Source: Pseudomonas reidholzensis
GTDB taxonomy: Bacteria > Pseudomonadota > Gammaproteobacteria > Pseudomonadales > Pseudomonadaceae
DNA length: 64,000 bases
Direction: 5' to 3'
Assembly: GCF_900536025.1 (NCBI RefSeq)
Contig: NZ_UNOZ01000031.1
Span: 124,001 to 188,000 of the forward strand
Part shown: piece by piece, positions 43,772 to 51,006 of the stretch
How the letters are laid out: each line of letters begins with the position of its first letter
Numbering within the stretch: position 1 is the first letter of the stretch
Program-made: the position numbers and the translations under genes
The notes under the pieces: generated by a model
Database searches by the model: none
What the model was told of the DNA's origin: nothing
What the model saw: only the letters and a program-made list of their open reading frames with translations

Positions 43772-44197
43772 CTATCCTTGCCGCTTGAAGCCGGTCACGG
43801 CAGGCCGTGGCGGCCAGGGCAGGCGCTCGCGCCGCCCCTGGTTGTCGAAAATAAGGCCATCGCTGTCGATGTCCTGCAGGACGATGCCGGGCGCCAGCCG
43901 CTGGCCACGGCCCAGCGTGCGCACCTGCTGGCCATAGCGCAGCACCACCACGGTGGATGACAGCGGCTGGGCACGCAGGCCGCCGAGGTATTGCAGGGGC
44001 AACCGGGTCAGCGGGATCACGCCGTCAGCGACTGGCGCCTGCCACTGCCCAACCATCAGGCCGGGCAATGCCGGTGCAGCCATTGCCGGCGCGGCGGCCA
44101 GCTGCGGCTGGCGGCTGGCTTGCAGCACGCACTGCGCGGCCAGCCAACCGGCCAGGGTCAGCAGGGCGGCGTTGAACAGTCGGCCGCGCCAGGTCAA
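43772..44197 (-). CDS. gspC: type II secretion system protein C (short, TTG start)
   Basis: Inner-membrane clamp (XcpP type) connecting the platform to the secretin. From a TTG at 44197 it has 141 residues: a membrane helix (LFNAALLTLAGWLAAQCVLQ) and an HR-type periplasmic domain (LPLQYLGGLRAQPLSSTVVV ending DSDGLIFDNQGRRERL). There is no PDZ or coiled-coil domain, so it is much shorter than typical GspC. The TTG overlaps the uxpA stop as TTGA, with AGGTG seven bases ahead, which supports a coupled non-ATG start. A GTG at 44320 would force a long overlap into uxpA. Confidence 0.82.
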   Translation of the reverse strand: MTWRGRLFNAALLTLAGWLAAQCVLQASRQPQLAAAPAMAAPALPGLMVGQWQAPVADGVIPLTRLPLQYLGGLRAQPLSSTVVVLRYGQQVRTLGRGQRLAPGIVLQDIDSDGLIFDNQGRRERLPWPPRPAVTGFKRQG

Positions 44198-45834
44198 GCC
44201 GGCACCTGCCGTGGGTGCCAGCCGGGATGGCCTTGTACGTAGCGCACTTCGGGCAACTGCAGCGGCGCCAGTTGCCAGTCGCTGGGCTGGCGCACCAGCC
44301 AGGCTTCGACCGTCTGCCACAGCGGCTCACCGGCCTGCGGGTCGAACTGCAGGCCGAAGGTGCGGCACAGGCCCTCTACCGGTTCGAGGCCGCTGATGCG
44401 CTTGCCCTGTGGGCTGTAACTGACGCGCCAGGCCTGGCCTTGCCAGCGCGGCAGGTCCTGGCTGTTGTCGAGCAGCAAGGGGTCGCCGAACAACTGCTCG
44501 GCGGCGTTTTCCAGCACCTGCTCGACCTGCCGCGCGGGCGCTTCGACCACGGGCGCGGTGTAGCCGCCCGTGAGGCTGATCAGGTGTTCGCGGGTGATCG
44601 TCTCGCCCGCCGCCAAGGGCGCGTCGTAACGCAGGCCGGGGAGCAACACCGGCATGCTGCTGTCATTGGCCAGGGCCTGGTGCAGCAGCCGGTCCCAACT
44701 GCCGCCACGGGTATCACGCCGCCACAGCGCCTGGGGTGCGCGCGCCAGGGGTTGGTCGAGCCAGGCGGCGTGGCCGGCGCGTTGCTGGCGCAGCACGCCA
44801 CGCAACTGGCTGGCGCGGGCCTGGGCGGTGGGCGGCAGCTGATGCTCGAACGCGGCAAAGAAGCGTGCATCGAACTGCCACTGGCCGGCCACCTGCTGGC
44901 AGCGCAGGCGAAACGCGCCACTGGCCCGGCAACCGGCGAACAGCACCGGCACCCGCCGGCCGCTGGCCTGGGTGGCCTGCACCGGTGCCGGCCACAGGTC
45001 CTGGCCACGGGCACACAGCAGCACGTCGATTTCATTGACCCGCTCGGCCAACCACAGGCCGGGCCCGGTGCCGACATCGGCCAGGGCCACTACCAGGTCC
45101 GCGTCGCGCCGAGCTTGCTGGAAGACCGGCTGCAGCGATTGATACCACTGCTTGAGCGAGGCTTTCTGATCCTGCGCATAGGGGTCGGTGACACCGACCA
45201 CGGCGATGCGCACGCCGCCGCGCTCGAACACCCGCAGGCTGTCCAGGCCAAACGCCTTGGCCTGGTCGCCGGCAAGCCCGGCACCGAGGGTAATCGCAGA
45301 GGATTGGTGATACAGCGCCGCGCAGCGTTGTGGCCAGAGCACCCGCTCGTCGCTGCTGACGCGCACTTCACTGCCGAGCAACTGGCTGCCCTGCACGCCG
45401 CTGTCGCCTTGGGTCAGGTAGGCCAGGCCGCTGCCGTTCCAGCCTTGGCCGTTCTCCAGGGTCAGGCAGTTGTGCGCGCCGGCCTCGCTGCGCAGTTGCT
45501 CGAGCAGCGCCGCCAGTACCGGGTAGCCGCCAAGCTGGGCATTGCCGGCCTGGCTGGCGTCGAGCAAGGGGGCAAGCTCGGCATGCGCGGCACTGGCATT
45601 GCTGCCGGTCATCCACGGTGCGCGGCCGAGATGGCTGACCGGGCCCAGCCGGGTGGCCGGCACCACGGCCTGGCCAGGTTGCCGGGCATCCAGGGTGTCG
45701 GCGACATACAGCAGGTCTACCGAGGCACCGCCAGCGCCCTGGCCGGGGAGTGCAGAACAGGCGCCGAGCAGCGGTGCCAACGCACCGACACCCATCCAGC
45801 TGATCACTTCGCGTCTGCCCACACTACTAGCCAT
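44194..45834 (-). CDS. uxpA: SoxB/5'-nucleotidase-like Tat lipoprotein (UxpA)
   Basis: Exported 546-residue protein at the head of the T2SS operon. The N-terminus has a twin-arginine motif (GRREVISW) and a lipobox (LLGAC), so Tat export and lipidation are predicted. The body follows the SoxB branch of the UshA metallophosphatase fold: LLYVADTLDA, CLTLENGQGWNGSGLAYLTQ, DVLLCARGQD, then a C-terminal nucleotidase domain. Most metal-ligand motifs of SoxB appear replaced, so phosphatase activity is doubtful. In P. putida the gene between uxpB and xcp is called uxpA; the name is transferred by context. A PHO box lies upstream. Confidence 0.83.
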   Translation of the reverse strand: MASSVGRREVISWMGVGALAPLLGACSALPGQGAGGASVDLLYVADTLDARQPGQAVVPATRLGPVSHLGRAPWMTGSNASAAHAELAPLLDASQAGNAQLGGYPVLAALLEQLRSEAGAHNCLTLENGQGWNGSGLAYLTQGDSGVQGSQLLGSEVRVSSDERVLWPQRCAALYHQSSAITLGAGLAGDQAKAFGLDSLRVFERGGVRIAVVGVTDPYAQDQKASLKQWYQSLQPVFQQARRDADLVVALADVGTGPGLWLAERVNEIDVLLCARGQDLWPAPVQATQASGRRVPVLFAGCRASGAFRLRCQQVAGQWQFDARFFAAFEHQLPPTAQARASQLRGVLRQQRAGHAAWLDQPLARAPQALWRRDTRGGSWDRLLHQALANDSSMPVLLPGLRYDAPLAAGETITREHLISLTGGYTAPVVEAPARQVEQVLENAAEQLFGDPLLLDNSQDLPRWQGQAWRVSYSPQGKRISGLEPVEGLCRTFGLQFDPQAGEPLWQTVEAWLVRQPSDWQLAPLQLPEVRYVQGHPGWHPRQVPA

Positions 45835-45888
45835 CAGGCCCGCATCCTTTCCGAGTTCACTTAGGGTCCCGGATATTGCGGCGCTCAC

Positions 45889-45917
45889 ATGACAGTTTAA
45901 TGGCAGATATTCGACAG
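45889..45917 (-). promoter_or_regulatory. PHO box (three 7-bp repeats) driving uxpA and the T2SS operon
   Basis: On the minus strand the site reads CTGTCGA-ATAT-CTGCCAT then TAAA-CTGTCAT: three direct repeats of the PhoB half-site CTGTCAT at an exact 11-bp period. Matches to the half-site are 5/7, 6/7 and 7/7. It ends 55 nt before the uxpA ATG, and a weak -10 (AATATC) lies about 11 bp downstream, as expected where PhoB replaces a -35 element. It implies induction of uxpA-gspC-N under phosphate limitation. Confidence 0.87.
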
Positions 45918-46057
45918 TAATTGCCGAATGATCTGTAAACCGCATCGCCTAAGAACGACTAGTTTTAAGCGGACCTTAATATTTCTGCCAAAGAATCATC
46001 ACACAAGCGCTCTAAAGTCGCGGGTTCCTCCAACTCAGCCACTATAAGGACACCCTG

Positions 46058-48106
46058 ATGAGTCGAGACACCGGCGACAACCTGGACCGGAACCTGAGCG
46101 CAAACCTGCCAATGGCCAGCGTCATGGACGCTTACCTGAGCCGTCGCACCGTGATGCGGGGCAGCCTTGGCGCAGCGATCGCGATGATCGCCGGTACCGG
46201 TCTGACAGGCTGCTTCGACAGCGGTGGCGGTTCCGACGACGATGATCCGGTTACCGAACCAGAAGTACCGAAACTCAAGCTGGGCTTCACCTCCATCGCC
46301 GGCTCGCGCACCGACGCCTGCGTCGTCGCCGCCGGCTACAGCGCCTACGTGCTGGCACCTTGGGGCACGCCGCTGAACAGCCAAGCCAACCCGTGGAAAT
46401 CCGACGGCAGCAACACCTCCACCGACCAGGCCAACGCCATGGGCATGCACCATGACGGCATGCACTTCTTCCCCATCAACGGCAGCTCCGAGGATGGCCT
46501 GCTGGCGATCAACTTCGAGTACATCGATGCCCAGGCCCTGCACCCGGCCGGCCCGACCACCGATGCCGGCGGCAAGCGCCCGGTCGAGGAAGCGCGCAAG
46601 GAAATCAACGCCCACGGCGCTGGCGTGGTGCGCCTGAAAAAGGTCAGCGGCCGCTGGCAGGTGGTCGACAACGACCCGCTCAACCGCCGCTTCACCACCG
46701 TCTCGCTGATGGACATCGCCGGCCCGCTGCGCGGCACCGACCACGTCAAGACCAAGTTCTCGCCGGGCGGTACCCAGGCCCGTGGCACCAACAACAACTG
46801 CGGTAACGGCTACACCCCGTGGGGCACCTACCTGACCTGCGAAGAGAACTGGCCCGGCATCTTCGTCAACAAGGCCGCCCGCCCGGCCGACCAGGTGCGC
46901 ATCGGCGTGAGCAGTACCAGCGGCCAGTACAAGTGGGAAACCTGCGCCGGTGACGCCACCGAGGTGGATGATGAATTCGCCCGCTTCGACATCACCCCGA
47001 CCGGTGCCAGCGCCACCGACGACTTCCGCAACGAAGCCAGCACCTATGGCTACATCGTCGAGATCGACCCGTACGACGCCAGCACCCGTGCGGTCAAACG
47101 CACCGCGCTGGGCCGCTTCCGCCACGAAGGCTGCTGCCCGGGCCTGCCGGTAGTCGGCAAGCCGCTGGTCTGGTACACCGGCGACGACTCCAACAACGAG
47201 TACCTGTACAAGTTCGTCTCCACCGCGCTGTGGGAAGCGGCAGACGCCACGCCAGCCGATCGACTCGCCACCGGTGCCAAGTACATGGACCAGGGCAAGC
47301 TCTACGTCGCCCGCTTCAATGCCGACGGCACAGGCAACTGGCTGCTGCTCGACGTGGCCACCGCGACCACCGGCGGCAGCACCCTGGGCGCGCTGTATGG
47401 CGACCTGGCGGGGATCATCCTCAACACCCGTGGCGCGGCCGATGCGGTCGGTGCAACGCCGATGGACCGTCCGGAGTGGACCGCGGTGCACCCGACCAAC
47501 GGTGATGTCTACCTGACCCTGACCAACAACAGCGCGCGGACTGCCGACAAGGTCGATGCGGCCAACCCGCGTGGCCCGAACCGTCATGGTCATATCATCC
47601 GCTGGCACGACAGCGACGATCAGTTGAGCTTTGACTGGGATATCTTCGTGTTCGGCGCCAACGCCGCCGGCACCGCCGACATCAACCGCTCGGGCCTGAC
47701 CGAACTGAACCAGTTCGCCAGCCCGGACGGCATGAGCTTCGATAGCCGCGGGGTGTTGTGGTTCGAGACCGACAACGGCGAGTCGACCCTGACCAGCTAC
47801 ACCAATGACCAGTTGCTGGCGGTGATCCCGACCGATCTGGTGGACGCCTCGGGCAAGCAGATCCCGGTCAATGCGCAGAACCAGGTGGACCTGCGTCGGT
47901 TCTTCGTTGGGCCCAACGGCTGTGAAGTGACCGGGATCGCCTTCTCGCCGGACAACAAGAGCATGTTCGTCAACATCCAGCACCCGGGCAACTGGCCGTA
48001 CAACGATGTGGCCACCGATGCGGCGCCAGCGGGGGCTACCGTGCGCCCACGGGCTTCGACGGTGGTGATCCAGCGTAATGATGGCGGTGAGATCGGTACT
48101 GCCTGA
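46058..48106 (+). CDS. uxpB: PhoX-family alkaline phosphatase, Tat lipoprotein (UxpB)
   Basis: Calcium/iron-dependent phosphomonoesterase predicted to be exported by Tat, lipidated, then passed through the T2SS. The 682-residue protein has SRRTVMRG (twin arginine), a hydrophobic stretch and the lipobox LTGC. PhoX features are seen around LTCEENWPGIF (C261 is a likely iron ligand), GRFRHEGCCPG and PEWTAVHPTNGDVYLTLTNN. The match to the described P. putida UxpB (Tat motif plus lipobox, PhoX family, beside tat-1 and xcp) is close. Divergent from uxpA; AAGGACACCCTG precedes the ATG. Confidence 0.93.
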   Translation: MSRDTGDNLDRNLSANLPMASVMDAYLSRRTVMRGSLGAAIAMIAGTGLTGCFDSGGGSDDDDPVTEPEVPKLKLGFTSIAGSRTDACVVAAGYSAYVLAPWGTPLNSQANPWKSDGSNTSTDQANAMGMHHDGMHFFPINGSSEDGLLAINFEYIDAQALHPAGPTTDAGGKRPVEEARKEINAHGAGVVRLKKVSGRWQVVDNDPLNRRFTTVSLMDIAGPLRGTDHVKTKFSPGGTQARGTNNNCGNGYTPWGTYLTCEENWPGIFVNKAARPADQVRIGVSSTSGQYKWETCAGDATEVDDEFARFDITPTGASATDDFRNEASTYGYIVEIDPYDASTRAVKRTALGRFRHEGCCPGLPVVGKPLVWYTGDDSNNEYLYKFVSTALWEAADATPADRLATGAKYMDQGKLYVARFNADGTGNWLLLDVATATTGGSTLGALYGDLAGIILNTRGAADAVGATPMDRPEWTAVHPTNGDVYLTLTNNSARTADKVDAANPRGPNRHGHIIRWHDSDDQLSFDWDIFVFGANAAGTADINRSGLTELNQFASPDGMSFDSRGVLWFETDNGESTLTSYTNDQLLAVIPTDLVDASGKQIPVNAQNQVDLRRFFVGPNGCEVTGIAFSPDNKSMFVNIQHPGNWPYNDVATDAAPAGATVRPRASTVVIQRNDGGEIGTA

Positions 48107-48130
48107 TCCATTGCCGGGGCCGCTATGCGG

Positions 48131-48217
48131 CCCATCGCTGGCAAGCCAGCTCCTACAGGGACAGCGTCGGTTTTACGATCGGCGCTGTGCTGTAGGCGCT
48201 GGCTTGCCTGCGATGGG
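48131..48217. repeat. REP pair between uxpB and gspK
   Basis: Arms at 48131-48158 and 48190-48217 are 28-bp inverted repeats with two mismatches (CCCATCGCTGGCAAGCCAGC type). The GCTGGCAAGCCAGC variant differs from the REPs elsewhere in the window. It sits between two convergent genes and may also act as a transcription stop. Confidence 0.82.
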
Positions 48218-48246
48218 CTGCGAAGCAGCCCCAGCACTCTCAAGGC

Positions 48247-49212
48247 TTAAAAGGGCAGCGGCTCACGGCTGCGGACCCGCACCTGCTGCGCCGGCACCCG
48301 CGCATGCCACTGCACCACCCCCAGCGCCTCGATCTGAAACTGGCTGCGCAGCCTCACCCCCTCCTCCTCGAACGACAGCTGCAACAGGTAATGCCCACTG
48401 TTGAGCAGCAAGCCTTCGCTCAACCGGGCAAACGTCTCGTCATCCACCGCCCCCAATGCCTGGCGCAACGCCGCGGCATCCACATACCCCGCCGCCGGCC
48501 GCCCACTGACGATACGGCTGAGCAGCGAACGCGGATAACGCCCCTCGTACAACGCGTCCAGCAACCCCAGGTGCTCCAGCCCCAAGGCATTGGCGTTCAA
48601 GCGCCAGCCGCTGGTCTGCGGCAGGGCACACAACATCGGGTAACGGCTCTGTCGACTGGCATCCGGCTCGAGCAGCAGGTTCAACTCGCTGCTGTCGACC
48701 ATCGGCTGGTTGGCGGCAAGGCGCGCCGGTTGCTGGCGCAGGTACTGCGCACTCTCGGCGCCTTGCAGGCGCGCATCGCTGTCACTGTCGAGCCAATCGC
48801 CAAGCGCGTGCACCAGCCGCTCGGCCACCATGTCATCGCCGAGCAGGAAGCGCAACTGGCGCTCGGCGCGCTCGGCATCCTCACCGAGCAAGGCGTTGAC
48901 GTTGAAGCAGGTGTGCTGGTCGCGTACCCGCAACTGCGCATTGCCGGCGCCAAAATCATAGTTCAGCGGCTGCCCGCGCAAGGCCTGCCAGAACAGCGGG
49001 CTGGCGCGCCAGGCCGGGTCACGCAAGGCCTGCGCGGCGTAGACCAGGCCCGCCTGCTGCATCGCTCGTGCCTGCACGCGTTGCTGCAACAGGCGCACTT
49101 CATCGACTTGCCGGCGGCCCCCCTCGACCAGCCAGGTCAGCCCTGCGGCAATCATTGCCAGCGCCACCATGACCATCAGCAGCGCGGCGCCGCGCTGTCG
49201 TTCCCTGCCCAT
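48247..49212 (-). CDS. gspK: type II secretion minor pseudopilin K (displaced from main operon)
   Basis: Tip subunit of the pseudopilus (XcpX type). It is 321 residues from the ATG at 49212 (GGTGG five bases ahead); 49230 is an alternative. The leader MGRERQRG precedes AALLMVMVALAMIAAGLTWL, which lacks glutamate +5, as is normal for GspK. The alpha domain (FNVNALLGEDAERAERQLRF) follows, with DWLDSD near the calcium region. It is separated from the other gsp genes by uxpB and reads convergently with it, and is divergent from tatA, so it needs its own promoter. Confidence 0.9.
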   Translation of the reverse strand: MGRERQRGAALLMVMVALAMIAAGLTWLVEGGRRQVDEVRLLQQRVQARAMQQAGLVYAAQALRDPAWRASPLFWQALRGQPLNYDFGAGNAQLRVRDQHTCFNVNALLGEDAERAERQLRFLLGDDMVAERLVHALGDWLDSDSDARLQGAESAQYLRQQPARLAANQPMVDSSELNLLLEPDASRQSRYPMLCALPQTSGWRLNANALGLEHLGLLDALYEGRYPRSLLSRIVSGRPAAGYVDAAALRQALGAVDDETFARLSEGLLLNSGHYLLQLSFEEEGVRLRSQFQIEALGVVQWHARVPAQQVRVRSREPLPF

Positions 49213-49286
49213 CCTTGCCACCGTTTGCATCGCCGAAAACGCCAGTCAACACCGCGCGTGTTTCAGCCAGATGGCAACCTGCGCGA

Positions 49287-49304
49287 CAGTCATGTTCACG
49301 TCAT
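49287..49304 (+). promoter_or_regulatory. PHO-box-like element upstream of tatA
   Basis: CAGTCAT-GTTC-ACGTCAT: two half-sites with 6/7 and 5/7 matches to CTGTCAT at 11-bp spacing, ending 53 nt before the tatA ATG. A possible -10 (CAGGAT, 49315-49320) follows at the correct distance. Weaker than the uxpA site but in keeping with the reported low-phosphate induction of P. putida tat-1. Confidence 0.6.
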
Positions 49305-49357
49305 CTACGACAGGCAGGATTGCCTCTCTTTTCATGGCCTTACAGGAGTGGTCTCTA

Positions 49358-49588
49358 ATGGGTGGCATCGGAATCTGGCAACTGGTGATCGTGCTGATGA
49401 TCGTGTTTCTGCTGTTCGGCACCAAGCGCCTCAAGGGCTTGGGCAGTGATGTCGGCGAGGCGATACAGGGGTTTCGCAAGTCCATGGGTGGCGACAATGA
49501 CGCCACTCCGAGCAACCCACAGGTCCAGCAGCAACCGCCGCTGAACGCCCAGCCCGTGCAGCAGGCCCAGACGGATCGGCAGGCCTGA
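49358..49588 (+). CDS. tatA: Sec-independent protein translocase subunit TatA
   Basis: Pore-forming subunit for folded-protein export. The 76 residues have one membrane helix (IWQLVIVLMIVFLLFGTKRL) with the conserved FG pair, then an amphipathic helix (GLGSDVGEAIQGFRKSM) and a glutamine-rich tail. AGGAG lies eight bases before the ATG. First gene of tatABC (the tat-1 type system), next to two predicted Tat substrates. Confidence 0.94.
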   Translation: MGGIGIWQLVIVLMIVFLLFGTKRLKGLGSDVGEAIQGFRKSMGGDNDATPSNPQVQQQPPLNAQPVQQAQTDRQA

Positions 49589-49890
49589 TGTTCGAGGTAG
49601 GCTTCACCGAACTGCTGCTGGTGGCGGTCGTCGCCCTGCTGGTGCTCGGGCCCGAACGCTTGCCGGTAGCGGCACGTACCCTGGGCCGCGGGCTGGGCCA
49701 GGCACGCCGGGCGATGAACGCCCTGCGCGCCCAGGTCGAGCGGGAAATAGACCTGCCGGCGCTCGACAGCGCACCGCTGCAAAAGCTCGAACAGGACCTG
49801 CGCCAAGGCATCCGCCTCGAGGCAGAACCGGCCAATGACGCCGCAGCACCGCTGGCTGCCAAGCTGCCGGCCAAGGAGGGTGTGTCATGA
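49588..49890 (+). CDS. tatB: Sec-independent protein translocase subunit TatB
   Basis: Receptor subunit that binds twin-arginine signals with TatC. It is 100 residues, starting MFEVGFTELLLVAVVALLVL, with glutamate 8 and GPERLP characteristic of TatB. An amphipathic helix follows. The ATG overlaps the tatA stop by one base (TGATG), and the stop overlaps tatC by 4 nt. Shorter tail than E. coli TatB. Confidence 0.94.
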   Translation: MFEVGFTELLLVAVVALLVLGPERLPVAARTLGRGLGQARRAMNALRAQVEREIDLPALDSAPLQKLEQDLRQGIRLEAEPANDAAAPLAAKLPAKEGVS

Positions 49891-50645
49891 GCGTGGCCAT
49901 GCAATCCGATCCACGCATGCCGCTGACCGCGCACCTGCGTGAGCTGCGCAAGCGCCTGATGCGCGCGCTGCTGGTGATCGCCGTGCTGTTTGCCGGGCTG
50001 TTTCCGTTTGCCCAGACCCTCTACACGCTGATCTCCGAGCCGCTGCGGCGTTACCTGCCGGAAGGCACGAGCATGATCGCCACCAGCGTCACCTCGCCGT
50101 TTCTCACGCCGTTCAAGCTGACGGCGATGTGCGCGCTGTTCCTCGCCATGCCGTTGTTGCTGCACCAGGCCTGGGGCTTTATCGCCCCTGGGCTGTACAA
50201 GCGCGAACGGCGCATCGCCCTGCCGCTGCTGGTGTCGAGCATCGTGCTGTTCTATGGCGGGATGGCCTTTGCGTTCTTCCTGGTGTTCCCGATGATGTTC
50301 GGCTTCTTTGCCAGCGTGACCCCGGACGGGGTGGCGATGATGACCGACATCGGGCTTTACCTGGACTTCATCATGGCACTGTTTCTGGCGTTCGGCCTGG
50401 CGTTCGAGATTCCGGTGGCGACGTTCATCGTGGTCTGGGCGGGGTTGACCGATGTGCCGACGCTGCGCCGTAGCCGGCCTTATGTGATCGTCGGGTGCTT
50501 TGTGGTGGGCATGATTCTGACACCGCCGGATGTGTTCTCGCAGACGATGCTGGCAGTGCCGATGTGGGTGCTGTTCGAGGTGGGGTTGTTGGCGTGCGGG
50601 ATGATTCGACGGCCTGAGGCTGGCCGGGAGATTGTTGCTGAATGA
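49887..50645 (+). CDS. tatC: Sec-independent protein translocase subunit TatC
   Basis: Core six-helix receptor, 252 residues. Conserved features are MPLTAHLRELRKRLMRALLV at the N-terminus, the P48-type loop with SPFLTPFKL, and FGLAFEIPVATFI with the glutamate of helix 4. Later RRSRPYVIVGCFVVGMILTP and DVFSQ appear. It ends the operon before a hairpin. Confidence 0.96.
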   Translation: MSVAMQSDPRMPLTAHLRELRKRLMRALLVIAVLFAGLFPFAQTLYTLISEPLRRYLPEGTSMIATSVTSPFLTPFKLTAMCALFLAMPLLLHQAWGFIAPGLYKRERRIALPLLVSSIVLFYGGMAFAFFLVFPMMFGFFASVTPDGVAMMTDIGLYLDFIMALFLAFGLAFEIPVATFIVVWAGLTDVPTLRRSRPYVIVGCFVVGMILTPPDVFSQTMLAVPMWVLFEVGLLACGMIRRPEAGREIVAE

Positions 50646-50653
50646 GCTGATGC

Positions 50654-50677
50654 AATCGCGGGGCAAGCCCCGCGATT
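50654..50677 (+). terminator. REP-like hairpin after tatC
   Basis: AATCGCGGGGC, AA, GCCCCGCGATT: a perfect 11-bp stem with a two-base loop, 9 bp after tatC. It looks like a truncated REP core; probable 3' end of the tat transcript, also facing the convergent gene at 50692. Confidence 0.6.
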
Positions 50678-50691
50678 AGCGTCAGTGAGCT

Positions 50692-51003
50692 CTAGAACTC
50701 GGCGAGCCGCCAGACCTCATAGGCTGGCGTCTCGTACGGGTGGCTCTGCTTGAGTGCAGCGACGACCTGAGCGATCAGTTCGTCAGCCACCACCAGCTCC
50801 ACCTTCCACTCGTCCACCACTTCGACCTGGCCCGCCTGCCCGAGAAACGGCTGGCTGCCGTCCATCGGGCGAAACTGGCCTTGGCCGAGGGTCTGCCAGG
50901 CGCAGTGCTCATAGTCGCCGATGCGTCCGCCGCCAGCGGCGAACACAGCGGCCTTGACCACCTCGACATGGCTCGCCGGGACGAACAAGGCGAGCTTGTA
51001 CAT
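50692..51003 (-). CDS. YqfO/NIF3-domain-like protein
   Basis: A 103-residue protein beginning MYKLALFVPASHVEVVKAAV and ending SHPYETPAYEVWRL. This is the CutA-like insert domain of NIF3/YqfO proteins as a stand-alone version, common in gammaproteobacteria. The GGGRIGDYEHCAWQTLGQGQ stretch is typical. Function unknown. It starts 3 bp after the purL stop and is probably co-transcribed. Confidence 0.84.
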   Translation of the reverse strand: MYKLALFVPASHVEVVKAAVFAAGGGRIGDYEHCAWQTLGQGQFRPMDGSQPFLGQAGQVEVVDEWKVELVVADELIAQVVAALKQSHPYETPAYEVWRLAEF

Positions 51004-51006
51004 GGC

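Noticed and set aside
44197..44320. Longer GspC starting at GTG 44320
   Set aside because: It would overlap uxpA by over 120 bp with no ribosome site, and the added residues show no T2SS features.
45918..46057. Possible PHO box for uxpB (CTGCCAA-AGAA-TCATCAC, around 45988-46005)
   Set aside because: Only about 5/7 and 4/7 matches to the half-site; too weak to list. uxpB may instead share the strong site upstream of uxpA, which lies 141 bp from its start codon.
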